This document shows, in pieces, positions 17,030-27,100 of a DNA stretch of 48,240 nt; position 1 is the first letter of the stretch; every line of letters starts with the position of its first letter. A program made the position numbers and the translations under genes. A model generated the notes under the pieces. The model did no database searches. It had not been told where the DNA came from and was given only the letters and a program-made list of their open reading frames with translations. The DNA comes from Caryophanales bacterium UBA4855 (GTDB lineage Bacteria > Bacillota_I > Bacilli_A > RFN20 > CAG-826). The stretch is taken from assembly GCA_002399785.1 (NCBI GenBank), contig DHEH01000013.1, positions 1-48,240 on the forward strand. The letters are read 5' to 3'.

Positions 17030-18076
17030 ATGACCGAAGAAAAGAAAGAACTCGCTGCTACTTCTAGCGAAACAACAAATGAAGAAGTAAAACCAAATGC
17101 TATGGAAGCTATTGTCCATGATCCTAATGCTGAGATTATCACATTAAAGAAATTACTTGAATCAGGTGTTCATTATGGACATCAAACAAGAAAATGGAAT
17201 CCAAAGATGAAGCAATATATTTATTGCCCAAGAAATGGTATCTACATTATTGATTTAAACAAGACAAAAGCTGCTATTGAAATTGCTTACAACAAACTTA
17301 AAGACATCGTTTTAGATGGCGGAAAAGTTTTAATTGTTGGTACAAAAGATAATTCAAAAGATATCATTAAAGAAGAAGCCGAGAGAAGTGGATCGTTCTA
17401 TATTAACAATAGATGGTTAGGTGGAATCTTAACTAACTTTAAGACAATCAGAACTAGAATTAGAAAATTAAAAGATTTAGAAGCTGCTGAAACTGATGGT
17501 GAATGGGATAAATTACCTAAGAAAGAAGCTATCTTATTAAAGAAATTACAAATTAAACTTTCAAAGAACCTTGAAGGTATTAAAGAAATGATGAAAGTTC
17601 CAAACGCAATTATTGTTGTCGATCCAACTATCGAACACAATGCTGTTAAGGAAGCTAAGATTTTAAATATTCCTGTCTTTGCTATTTGTGATACAAATTG
17701 TAACCCAGATGGTATTGATTATGTCATTCCAGGAAATGATGATGCAGATAAGTCAGTTCGTACAATTATCGGTGTTTTAGCTGATGCTATTGTCGAAGCT
17801 AAAGGTGGACTTCCAGAGATTGCTTTCACTAAAGATGAAGGTGAAGCTGTTACTATGAAAGATGCTATTAGACAAGCTGATAGAGAGAATGCTCTTAGAT
17901 TAGCTGCTAGACGTGAAATGCAACGTGAAAGATTTGAAAGAGAAAACAAGAGAAGAAGTGAAAATACTTTCGGACCAAGAGCTCCAAGAGACAACAATGG
18001 TGATAATGCTGCTCCTGCAGGAGATGCAAAACCATTTAAGAAGAATTTCACAAAAGAACCAAAAGCTGATAAATAA
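17030..18076 (+). CDS. rpsB: 30S ribosomal protein S2 with extended termini
   Basis: S2 binds the 30S platform near S1's usual site. The core (about 43-280) has LKKLLESGVHYGHQTRKWNPKM, FINNRWLGG-type RWLGGILTNFKTI, and VVDPTIEHNAVKEA. The ATG at 17030 is chosen because GGAGGAG lies 6 bp ahead; a TTG five codons upstream would destroy that spacing. The product has 348 residues against about 246 in Bacillus: about 30 extra N-terminal residues and about 60 C-terminal, the latter Arg/Glu- then Asn/Asp/Pro/Lys-rich and probably disordered. Confidence 0.95.
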   Translation: MTEEKKELAATSSETTNEEVKPNAMEAIVHDPNAEIITLKKLLESGVHYGHQTRKWNPKMKQYIYCPRNGIYIIDLNKTKAAIEIAYNKLKDIVLDGGKVLIVGTKDNSKDIIKEEAERSGSFYINNRWLGGILTNFKTIRTRIRKLKDLEAAETDGEWDKLPKKEAILLKKLQIKLSKNLEGIKEMMKVPNAIIVVDPTIEHNAVKEAKILNIPVFAICDTNCNPDGIDYVIPGNDDADKSVRTIIGVLADAIVEAKGGLPEIAFTKDEGEAVTMKDAIRQADRENALRLAARREMQRERFERENKRRSENTFGPRAPRDNNGDNAAPAGDAKPFKKNFTKEPKADK

Positions 18077-18090
18077 TAAGGAGAAAATTG

Positions 18091-18960
18091 ATGGCAAATA
18101 TAGAATTAATTAAAGTTTTAAGAGAGCGTACTGGTGCAGGTATTATGGACTGCAAGAAGGCTCTTGAAGCCAATAACGACAACGTTGATAACGCATGTGA
18201 TTGGTTAAGAGAAAAAGGAATTGCTAAACAAGCTAAAAAGGCTGATAGAATTGCTGCTGAAGGTTTAGCTCTTGTCCATGTTTGTGAAAAATGTGGAAAG
18301 GCAAGTGTTGTTGAAGTTAACTGTGAAACAGACTTCGTTGCTAATTCCGATCCTTTCAGAAATTTAACTGATTCTTGTGCAAAAGCTATTTTAAGCGATG
18401 ATTGCAAGACAGTTGAAGATTTAGTTGCTGCTACAAGTAAAGAATTTAATGATGCTGCTGTTAAATTAGGTGAGAAATTATCTATTAGAAGATTTGACAC
18501 TATCGTTAAAAAAGATGGAGAAGGCATTGGTTCTTATATCCATATGGGTGGAAAGATTGCTGTTCTTGTCCTTCTTAAAAAAGATGATGTTGAACTTGCT
18601 AAAGGCATTGCAATGCATATTGCTGCTAATAGTCCAAAATATATCAATGAAAGCGACATTCCAACTGATGTCTACGATGCAGAACTTAACATTCAAAAAG
18701 AATTAGTCAAGAACGATCCAAAATTAGCTGGAAAACCTGCTGCTGCATTAGAAAATATTCTTAAAGGCAAAGTTCATAAAGTTTTAGCTGAATCAGTATT
18801 AGCTGATCAAGAATTCCTTATGAGCCCTGACAAAACTATTGGTCAAGCTCTTAAAGAAAAAGATAACGCAGTTGTGTCATTTGTTCGTTACCAAGTTGGT
18901 GAAGGAATCGAAAAGAGAGTAGATAACTTTGCTGAAGAAGTAATGAATCAAGCTAAATAA
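18091..18960 (+). CDS. tsf: Elongation factor Ts
   Basis: EF-Ts recycles EF-Tu-GDP. The UBA-like N-terminus has LRERTGAGIMDCKKAL, the core has the EF-Tu contact region EVNCETDFVAN, and later HIAANSPKYI. The ATG at 18091 follows AAGGAG with good spacing; the TTG three bases upstream is not needed. Length 289 is typical. It is 14 bp downstream of rpsB and ends at a clear terminator. Confidence 0.97.
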   Translation: MANIELIKVLRERTGAGIMDCKKALEANNDNVDNACDWLREKGIAKQAKKADRIAAEGLALVHVCEKCGKASVVEVNCETDFVANSDPFRNLTDSCAKAILSDDCKTVEDLVAATSKEFNDAAVKLGEKLSIRRFDTIVKKDGEGIGSYIHMGGKIAVLVLLKKDDVELAKGIAMHIAANSPKYINESDIPTDVYDAELNIQKELVKNDPKLAGKPAAALENILKGKVHKVLAESVLADQEFLMSPDKTIGQALKEKDNAVVSFVRYQVGEGIEKRVDNFAEEVMNQAK

Positions 18961-18972
18961 GATTTATTAATA

Positions 18973-19002
18973 AAAAGGCACACTTTGTTGTGCCTTTTAT
19001 TT
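18973..19002 (+). terminator. Intrinsic terminator after tsf
   Basis: AAAAGGCACA (18973-18982) pairs with TGTGCCTTTT (18989-18998) around CTTTGT, followed by ATTTT. It ends the rpsB-tsf unit and lies only 18 bp before pyrH, whose -10 box overlaps the end of this element. Confidence 0.9.
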
Positions 19003-19008
19003 TATAAT
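19003..19008 (+). promoter_or_regulatory. -10 element of pyrH, likely leaderless start
   Basis: A consensus TATAAT ends 8 bp before the pyrH ATG. The normal distance from -10 to the transcript start places +1 at or within 2 nt of the start codon. No Shine-Dalgarno lies between. The -35 region would fall in the tsf terminator and shows no clear box. Confidence 0.55.
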
Positions 19009-19016
19009 ATAAATAT

Positions 19017-19739
19017 ATGAATTCATTGTATAAAACTGTAGTTTTAAAATTTAGTGGCGAAGCGCTTCAAGATGATGGAGCCTCTTTAATTATTTCTAAA
19101 GAAAAACTAGGAGGAATAATTAAGGTTATAAGTGAGATTTATCTTTCTGGAGTCAATGTTGGCGTTGTTGTTGGTGCCGGCAATATTTTTAGAGGTCGTA
19201 TAGCTCAAGAAAACGGACTTTCTAGTGAAAGTGGCGATTACATGGGCATGACTGGAACAATTATTAATATGATTGCTATTAGCGATTTATTAACAAAGAA
19301 TAATATTCCTAATAAATTATTGAGTGCATTAGCGCTTGACGATGTTGCGACAAAATATTCAAAGGAAGCTGCCAACGTTGCAATAAACGAACATAAAGTA
19401 TGTTTATTTGCTGCCGGTGTTGGTAAACCAAATTTTACAACGGATACTTGTGCAGCTAGTAGAGCTATTGATATTAATGCCGATGCTATCTTAATGGGTA
19501 AATTTGGTGTTAAGGGTATTTACGATTCTGATCCAAGAAAAAATAAAGATGCAAAATTTTTAGAAAATTTGACTTATGATGAAGTTTTGAGTCGTGATTT
19601 GAAAGTTATGGATAGAACTGCTATTCAATTACTTCAAAAACATAATATAATAACTAAAGTATTCTCTATGGATGATTTATCTAATTTTATTAGAGTTATC
19701 CAAGGCGAAAACATTGGTTCAACAATAAAGGAGAAATAA
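19017..19739 (+). CDS. pyrH: Uridylate kinase
   Basis: PyrH phosphorylates UMP to UDP in pyrimidine synthesis. The amino acid kinase fold shows LKFSGEAL (near residue 9), VGAGNIFRG, MGMTGTIINM and the C-terminal GVKGIYDSDPRKN and VMDRTAIQLL. Length 240 is normal. No SD precedes it and a TATAAT box lies 8 bp upstream, so the mRNA may be leaderless. frr follows after 1 bp. Confidence 0.97.
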   Translation: MNSLYKTVVLKFSGEALQDDGASLIISKEKLGGIIKVISEIYLSGVNVGVVVGAGNIFRGRIAQENGLSSESGDYMGMTGTIINMIAISDLLTKNNIPNKLLSALALDDVATKYSKEAANVAINEHKVCLFAAGVGKPNFTTDTCAASRAIDINADAILMGKFGVKGIYDSDPRKNKDAKFLENLTYDEVLSRDLKVMDRTAIQLLQKHNIITKVFSMDDLSNFIRVIQGENIGSTIKEK

Positions 19740-19740
19740 T

Positions 19741-20286
19741 ATGGATGACATTTTAATTGAAGCTGAAGGTAAGATGGGAAAATCGGTTGATAGTTTTAAA
19801 ATGAGTTTAAATACGCTTAGAACTGGTAGAGCTAATGCTGCAATTTTAGACAACATTCAATGTGATTATTATGGCGATAAGATGCCAATTAATCAAATTG
19901 CTGCTATTAAGGTTCCTGAACCACGTCAACTTTTAATTATGCCATATGATCAAAATGATATTAAATCTATCGTTTCTGCTATAAATGCTAGTGAAATTGG
20001 AATTAATCCAGTTATTGATGGAAAACAAATTAGATTAGTTATTCCTGCATTAACTGAAGAAAGAAGAAAAGATCTTTGTAAAAAAGCCAAGGTTTATGGT
20101 GAAGAAGCAAAGGTAGCTATTAGAAATATTAGACGTGATTTAATGGATTTTGTTAAAGATGATGATTCATATACAGAAGATACCAGGAAAAAAGAAGAAG
20201 CTGATATTCAAAAAGTAACTGATAAATTTATTCAAGAAGTTGATTCAATTTATAAAGATAAAGAAAACGAAATAATGGCAATCTAA
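19741..20286 (+). CDS. frr: Ribosome recycling factor
   Basis: RRF splits post-termination ribosomes with EF-G. Signatures include LRTGRANAAILDNI near residue 26, LIMPYDQNDIKSI, IRLVIPALTEERRKDLCKKAK and RNIRRD. The 181 residues are near the 185 of Bacillus Frr. AAGGAG lies at the end of pyrH. uppS, which normally comes next, is absent and cdsA follows after 1 bp. Confidence 0.97.
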   Translation: MDDILIEAEGKMGKSVDSFKMSLNTLRTGRANAAILDNIQCDYYGDKMPINQIAAIKVPEPRQLLIMPYDQNDIKSIVSAINASEIGINPVIDGKQIRLVIPALTEERRKDLCKKAKVYGEEAKVAIRNIRRDLMDFVKDDDSYTEDTRKKEEADIQKVTDKFIQEVDSIYKDKENEIMAI

Positions 20287-20287
20287 A

Positions 20288-21388
20288 ATGGTTAACGATA
20301 GTGATAAGAAAGAAACTGTTGTAACTTCTGAAGAAGATGCTGCAATTAATAGCACTTTGCCCCATAAACACCACGAAATTCAAGTAAATAAATTAAGCGA
20401 AGCAAGCAAAAAATCAATGTCTGCGAGATTGATTGTTGCCTTAATTGCTGTTCCATTAGCCTTACTTGGAATTTGTTTGGGAGAATATGTTTATGCAGCA
20501 ATGATTTTTGTTTTTGCTGTTTTAGCAACTCATGAAATCATTCGCGCCCCTCAATCTATTGAGAGAAAATTTAGTGTAATGGTTAATGTTTTTTCTTATA
20601 TCATGATGGTTTTGTTGGTGTTTTGGATTTTTGCCTCAAATAATATTGTTCGATATGTATTAAATTCTTCTGAATATTATTTTAGTATTTATGAAGGTTT
20701 TAATATCCCAATGGTTTCTTTAAGTGCTTTTGCCGTTTGTATGGTATTCTTTTTTGCTACTGTCTTATTTAATAAAACATTTTCAATTCAAGATGCATTT
20801 TATTTTATTTCTATGCTTTTTGTTGTTTCTGTTGGTTTTCAATCTTTGTTATTTTTAAGATATTATCCAATTACGAACGCTATTAGAGTTTCTAATGATG
20901 TCTTATCCAATCCTTGGTACATGTATGGTGAATCGGCAACATTTTTGATTTATTTTGGACTTGGTACACTCGGTTGTGATGCTGGCGCTTATTTCATCGG
21001 TATATTCTTTGGAAAACATCATATGGCACCAGTAGTTTCTCCAAAGAAAACATGGGAAGGTTTTATAGGTGGTGTTGTCATAAGTGCCATTTTAACAATG
21101 ACATTTGCATTTGTTTTATCCGCAACCGGCCATGAAATTCTAAATATTATAAATCTTGATCACTGGTATTACGTTGTTATTTTAAGTTTATTGATGCCAG
21201 TCGCTTCTACTTTTGGTGATTTGTTATTCTCAAGTGTTAAAAGAGGTTTTAAAATTAAAGATTTTGGCAAAGCATTTGGTGCTCATGGTGGAGTATTAGA
21301 TAGATTAGATTCTGTTTTAATTACTGCAATTTTAGTAAGTTTGGTCATTCCTTTATTTGAAGGAATTGAAAAATTGGCTGTTGCATAA
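20288..21388 (+). CDS. cdsA: Phosphatidate cytidylyltransferase
   Basis: CdsA makes CDP-diacylglycerol from phosphatidate in the membrane. The C-terminal signature is clear (SSVKRGFKIKDFGKAFGAHGGVLDRLDSV), and SPKKTWEGFIGG is also conserved. There are about seven to eight hydrophobic segments from residue 45 on. At 366 residues it is about 100 longer than Bacillus CdsA, through a polar N-terminal stretch of about 42 residues and a longer loop near 120-140. No SD is visible, so translation may be coupled to frr. Confidence 0.94.
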   Translation: MVNDSDKKETVVTSEEDAAINSTLPHKHHEIQVNKLSEASKKSMSARLIVALIAVPLALLGICLGEYVYAAMIFVFAVLATHEIIRAPQSIERKFSVMVNVFSYIMMVLLVFWIFASNNIVRYVLNSSEYYFSIYEGFNIPMVSLSAFAVCMVFFFATVLFNKTFSIQDAFYFISMLFVVSVGFQSLLFLRYYPITNAIRVSNDVLSNPWYMYGESATFLIYFGLGTLGCDAGAYFIGIFFGKHHMAPVVSPKKTWEGFIGGVVISAILTMTFAFVLSATGHEILNIINLDHWYYVVILSLLMPVASTFGDLLFSSVKRGFKIKDFGKAFGAHGGVLDRLDSVLITAILVSLVIPLFEGIEKLAVA

Positions 21389-21391
21389 AAT

Positions 21392-22546
21392 ATGCTTAAT
21401 TTGTTACTATTAGGAACAGGCGGGTCTATTGGAAAGCAAAGCGTTGAAATAATAAAAGAATTTAAAAATAAGGTATCTTTGCAGGGGTTTTCGGTAGGAA
21501 AAGATGTTTCGTTTGTTGATAATTTAATTAAAGAATTTCCGATAAAACGGATTTCTTTTGAGTTTAAAAGAGATTATAAAAAATATAAAGAAATATATAA
21601 AAATATCGAATGTATATATTCCTCTAATTCTGTTCTTTCACTTGTTCAAAAATGTGAATTTGATATTTGTATTAATGCCTTATCTGGCTTTAATGGTTTT
21701 TTACCTTCGATTGAAGTTTTAAAAAAAGATAAAACACTTTGCTTAGCCAATAAAGAGAGTTTGGTCGTTGGTGGCGAGTTCATAAATACCTTATTAGCAG
21801 ATGGCCATGGTAGACTTGTTCCTATCGATAGCGAACATGTTGCAATTTCAAAGTGTTTAGAAAATGAGAAAGTGTCTGATGTTGATCACATAGTTTTAAC
21901 AGCGAGTGGTGGACCTTTTTTTGACACTAAAAAAGAAGATTTTAAAAATATAACTTTAAAACAAGCTTTGAATCATCCAACATGGTCAATGGGTAAAAAA
22001 ATAACTATAGATTCTTCTACTATGATGAATAAATGTTTTGAAGTTATTGAAGCATATTATTTGTTTGGTTTTGACTACAATAAAATTCAAATTAAAGTTG
22101 ATCGAAAATCTTTTGTTCATTCTTATGTTTGTTTTAAAGATGGTAAAGTTAAAGCAAATGTTGGAAAAGCAACAATGTTAGTCCCAATTAGGTATGCTTT
22201 AGCAAAAGCTTTAAATGAAGATATAGATTTAAGTGATATTGAAGTAAATAATTTAGAAAATTATGGCTTAAAAAATATGGACTATGACAAATTTTCTTTA
22301 CTCAAATATTCCACGTTTGTAATCGAGCAAAAAGGCGATGCTGGCGCAGTTTTAAATGCTGCAAACGAAGAAGCAGTTAACCTTTTTCTAAATGGGTCGG
22401 TTAATTATGTTGATATAGAAAAATTAATTGATAAAATAATGAATAAGTACCATTTTAGAAAAAATGTATCTATAAGAGACATAGTCTCTATAGATAAAAA
22501 AGTTAGAAAAGCGGTAGATTATTTAGTTACGAAGGGAAATTATTGA
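21392..22546 (+). CDS. dxr: 1-deoxy-D-xylulose 5-phosphate reductoisomerase
   Basis: Dxr makes MEP, the committed step of the non-mevalonate isoprenoid pathway, with NADPH and a divalent metal. Motifs: LLGTGGSIGKQSVEI (residues 5-19), LANKESLVVGGEF, PIDSEHVAI, TASGGPFF, HPTWSMGKKITIDSSTMMNK. Length 384 is normal. It shares one base with the next gene (TGATG). A copy of the 17-bp motif is at 21478-21494, encoding SLQGFS. Confidence 0.96.
   Translation: MLNLLLLGTGGSIGKQSVEIIKEFKNKVSLQGFSVGKDVSFVDNLIKEFPIKRISFEFKRDYKKYKEIYKNIECIYSSNSVLSLVQKCEFDICINALSGFNGFLPSIEVLKKDKTLCLANKESLVVGGEFINTLLADGHGRLVPIDSEHVAISKCLENEKVSDVDHIVLTASGGPFFDTKKEDFKNITLKQALNHPTWSMGKKITIDSSTMMNKCFEVIEAYYLFGFDYNKIQIKVDRKSFVHSYVCFKDGKVKANVGKATMLVPIRYALAKALNEDIDLSDIEVNNLENYGLKNMDYDKFSLLKYSTFVIEQKGDAGAVLNAANEEAVNLFLNGSVNYVDIEKLIDKIMNKYHFRKNVSIRDIVSIDKKVRKAVDYLVTKGNY
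21478..21494 (+). repeat. Dispersed 17-bp motif, copy 3
   Basis: TTTGCAGGGGTTTTCGG, in dxr, sense, with the uncommon codons CAG GGG. Confidence 0.7.
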
Positions 22547-24195
22547 TGAAATTTATTATATTAGCAAATTCATTCTTAAAAGGACAATGGTGGGAAATAA
22601 TTCTTGGCATTGTGCTTTTTTTAGTAGGGTTAGGTTTATTAGTTACAATACACGAATTAGGACATTTTATTGCTGCTAAATCGTTTAAGGTTTATTGTAG
22701 TGATTTTTCAATTGGTTTTGGACCAAAAATCGTTAAAATAAAAAGAAAAAAAGGCGAAACCACATTCTCTATTGGTATTGTACCATTAGGTGGATACGTT
22801 GCGATGTATGGGGAAGACGAAGATGTACCTGAAGGTACAGAAAATATTGGAAAAGAAAGAAGTTTATCAGGAATTAGCAGATGGAAAAAGATAATAATTT
22901 TTTCAGCTGGTATTGTAATGAATTTTATTTTGGCATATTTGATCTTTTTAATTGGTTATGGATGTTTTCCTCAAGAAATTACTTATAGAAATATTGTCTC
23001 TTATGATTCAACTACTGAATCTACTGCTTTAAAAATTTATCAAGAAGATGGCGTTACTCCAATCACTAATGATGAATTGTTATATTTTCAGCCTTCTAAA
23101 GATGATGTAGAAACTTTTGTAACTAAAGATTATTCAACTATCAATTCTTTAAGTTTTAAATATAAAGATAGTAAAAATAATACAATTGTCACCCTTTATA
23201 ACACAAAATACGACGCTTCGACAAAAGAATTTGTTGTTGCTCCACTAAGTGTGGAAGGAGATAAAACTTATTCTTTAGTTTCTGATGTGAGCAATTTCAC
23301 TTTAAATAATTTGAATTATAGCGACTATGTAAAAATTTATCCTTCAAAATTACAATTGGTTTATCCTGTTACTTATAATTCTAATAATGAAGCCGTTGTT
23401 GGAACTCAAGCAGTCGAATTATATGTTCCAATTTTATTAGAAGATGGCACTTTTGATGCCGCATTAAACACTGTTGAATCGAGTCAAACTTTAATTAAGA
23501 ATGCTGGTGGATTCAATTTATCGTTTACACATATGAATAACAAAGAAATTGTTAATCATTATAATGCTACTTTAACTCCTGATTTTACTAATGATGTTTT
23601 TAATTCATTTGGTTTATCACTGTTTCAATATTCCGTTTGGCTTGGATGGGACGCTTTTGGTTCAGCTGGTAAATTATGGGTCAAATCAAATTCGGCTATT
23701 GTAGAAGCTCTCGGTAATTTAGTTGTTGGCCAAGGATGGAGCAATGTCGGCGGACCAGTAGCTATCTTAAATGCTACTTCTTCCACATTATTAAATAATC
23801 CATTTTATGTTTACTTATTTAATTGGGGAATGATCAGTGTTAACCTCGCTTTATTTAATCTTTTACCTTTCCCAGGTCTAGATGGCTGGCAAATTTTAGT
23901 TGAGATTATTGAAGCTATCGTAAACGGATTTAAGAAGGCTAGATTTAATAAGAAAAAGAAAGAAAAATTAGCGTTGGCTGCTAATTCAAACAATATAGAA
24001 ATTTCTAACGGAGAAGATGTTGCCTCTAATAAAACCGATGCTGAAGTTACCATCGGAAGTGATAATAATAATGATACTTATAAGCAATGGAAAATTCCTA
24101 CTAAAGTTAAAGGTATATTCTCTTATGTTGGTTTGGGATTATTGTTTGCTTTAGCTATTGTAATATTTATATTTGATATTGTAAGGATGTTCTAA
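22546..24195 (+). CDS. rseP: RseP/RasP-type site-2 zinc metalloprotease
   Basis: Intramembrane protease (M50) that cuts membrane-bound regulators and signal peptide remnants. The zinc motif H36-ELG-H40 lies in the first membrane helix, with FxIGFGP and LGGYVAMYGEDE after it; the third ligand lies in LLPFPGLDGW near residue 445. The ATG at 22546 is preferred to the TTG at 22543 because it overlaps the dxr TGA and follows GAAGGGA. At 549 residues it is 125 longer than Bacillus RasP: an enlarged central extracytoplasmic region replaces a recognisable PDZ, and a charged cytoplasmic loop (about 465-520) precedes the last helix. Confidence 0.92.
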   Translation: MKFIILANSFLKGQWWEIILGIVLFLVGLGLLVTIHELGHFIAAKSFKVYCSDFSIGFGPKIVKIKRKKGETTFSIGIVPLGGYVAMYGEDEDVPEGTENIGKERSLSGISRWKKIIIFSAGIVMNFILAYLIFLIGYGCFPQEITYRNIVSYDSTTESTALKIYQEDGVTPITNDELLYFQPSKDDVETFVTKDYSTINSLSFKYKDSKNNTIVTLYNTKYDASTKEFVVAPLSVEGDKTYSLVSDVSNFTLNNLNYSDYVKIYPSKLQLVYPVTYNSNNEAVVGTQAVELYVPILLEDGTFDAALNTVESSQTLIKNAGGFNLSFTHMNNKEIVNHYNATLTPDFTNDVFNSFGLSLFQYSVWLGWDAFGSAGKLWVKSNSAIVEALGNLVVGQGWSNVGGPVAILNATSSTLLNNPFYVYLFNWGMISVNLALFNLLPFPGLDGWQILVEIIEAIVNGFKKARFNKKKKEKLALAANSNNIEISNGEDVASNKTDAEVTIGSDNNNDTYKQWKIPTKVKGIFSYVGLGLLFALAIVIFIFDIVRMF

Positions 24196-24198
24196 GCC

Positions 24199-27100
24199 GT
24201 GGCAACTACCGAAAGAATGATCAGATTTTTAGAGTCGATCGGTATTTCGAATACCGATGATTTCGATATGGAATTTATTTCTTGCACAAAATCATCTGTT
24301 GATGATCAATTCTTTATGTTTTGCATAAAAAAAGAGACTCCATGGGATTTTGGTCTTCTTGATCAATATTTATTAGGTACTAAACAAATAAAATATAAAT
24401 GTAATATCGATTTTACATATGGGACAGACATAACTTGTAAAGATATTGAAAAATTAATTAAAGATTTTTATTTTAATAGGTTCTTTATTGAAGCTGATTT
24501 TAAAGTTTTGCTCAACGGATCAGAATGTGTTGTTGATTTTCCTAATGATGATGGAGCGGAAGAATTTTATTTATTTCTTGATGATTTAAAGGATATTTTT
24601 AAAGTAATTAATTATCATTTTAATTTAAAACTATTTGTTAATGAAAAACCTTTCGAAAAAGAATGTCCTGTTGAAGAGGATACAGTTGATGAACCAATAA
24701 ATGAAGAAGCTCCCGAAGTTGAACTTACTGAAGAAGAAATATTACATAACGAAGCTAAAGAACAAAGCAAAGCTAAAGCCGTTAATGAATACGAAGAAAC
24801 TTTTTATAAAAATGAACAAGAAAAGAGAACTCGCGAACTTTATAGACGTGGAGATTATTCACCTTTTGCAATTGAAAATATTGACGAAAATAGCGGTGCT
24901 GTCGATGTTGATGGTAAAGTATTTGAGGTTGATGTTCGAACCACAAAAAAAGGTAAGATTTTTGCAAAAATCGGAATAAAAGATAATGTTGCTGCAATAT
25001 ATGCGACTATTTTTGAAGGTCGTTCAATAACTAAAGAATTGATTGATTCACTAGCTCCTGGAGTTAATGTAAAAATTAAAGGCCGTGTAGATCTTGATAA
25101 ATATTCACATACTCCTTGTATTATTTGTCATACTTTTACGATTTTACCTCCTGATTTAATTAGAGAAGATAAGGAAATTAATAAAAGAGTTGAACTACAT
25201 CTTCATACCCATATGAGTGAAATGGATGGTTTGCCATCTGTTGCTGATTATTGTAAATTAGCAAAAAATATGGGAATGAAAGGTTTTGCAATCACTGATC
25301 ATGGTGTTGTTCAAGCCTTCCCTGAAGCGGATGATTGTGCTAGTAAATATGGTCTTAAAATCATTTATGGTTCAGAATTATATGTTATTGATAATTATTT
25401 TCAATGTTCATTAAAACCAAGAGATATTGATTTAGATAAAGCAACCTATATTGTATTTGACCTTGAATCAACTGGTTTAAATATTCGTTATGACCGCATT
25501 ACTGAAATTGGTGCTGTTAAAATTGCAAACGGAATTGTTGTTGATCATTTTGATCAGTTGGTTAATCCTGGAATTAGAATCAGTGATTTTATTGCTAGTA
25601 AAACCAAAATAACTAATGAACTTGTCAAAGATTGTCCAAAAATTAAGGATGCTCTTCCTAGTTTCTTAAAGTTTATCGGAAATGATCCTAATACTATTTT
25701 GGTATCTCATAATATTGAATTCGATTACAATCTTTTAAACGAAGAAATAGAAAATAACGGTTTTTCTTCCTTAGAGTTTTCAGCAATTGATACTTTAGCT
25801 ATTTCGCACTTTTTAAATCCTGAAAATATGAAACATAATTTAGGAGCAGTGGCATCTCGATGCGAAGTCTCTTATGATCAGGATAGCGCACATAGAGGAG
25901 ATTACGATGCTGAAGTATTAGCTAATTGTTGGTTTGTTTTAAAGAACAGATTAAAAGCAAAGCTACAAAGCGAAAATTCAAAAAATAAGTACTCTTTGCA
26001 GGGGATTTCGAAATTAGAGATGTGTTATGAGTACCTTAAAAAATGGAATAGAGGTGGTTACCATACTGTTGTTTTAGCTAAAAATGTACAAGGCATAATT
26101 GATCTTAATCATATTATTTCTGAATCTCACATAAATCATATTGGAGCTCATCCTTTTGTTCCAAAAGAACTTTTAGAACAATATAGACATAACCTTATTA
26201 TTGGAAGTGCATGTGCCAATGGTGAAGTTTTTTATTGCGCTTTAAGAAGAAATGGTAAGGCTTTAGCTCAAGCCATTTCAAATTGCGATTATATCGAAAT
26301 ACAACCATTAGAGAATTATTCATATTTAGTATACGGAGGCGAAGTTCCAAGTCCTGAAAATTTAAAAGCAAATGTAATGGACATTATTAATGAAGCTAAT
26401 CGACAAAATAAATTAATTGTTGCTACTGGTGATTGTCATTATTTGAATCCTGATGATAAAAAATATCGTGATATTTTTATTGAATCAAGCGCAGTTGGTG
26501 GTGCTTTGCATCCACTAAAACATTTTTCTGAAGGAAAATATTATTATCCAAATCCTGATCAACATTTTAGAAATACTGAAGAAATGCTTGAATGTTTTGC
26601 TTGGCTTGGAAAAGACAAAGCATTTGAATACGTTGTCACTAATTCAAACAAAATATTTAATATGGTTGATGATAATGTTAGAGCAATTCCAAAAGGAATA
26701 TTCCCTCCAAAAATTGATAATTGTGAAAATATGCTTCGTGATTTATGTTTTAATAAAGCTCATGAATTGTATGGAAATCCTCTTCCTAAAATCATTGAAG
26801 ATAGACTAGAAACTGAACTTGATGGTATTATTTCCCACGGATATGCCGTTATTTATTATATTTCTCATAAACTTGTTAGCTTGACAAACAAGGCTGGTTA
26901 TTTAGTTGGTAGTAGAGGATCAGTCGGTAGTAGTTTTGCAGCAACAATGTCTGGAATTACTGAAGTTAATCCTCTTCCTCCACATTATAGATGCCCTCAT
27001 TGCAAACATTTTGAGCTTTATGAAGGAAAAGATATTATGTCTGGTTTTGATTTACCAGATAAATTATGCCCTGAATGTGGAACATTAATGGAAGCAGATG

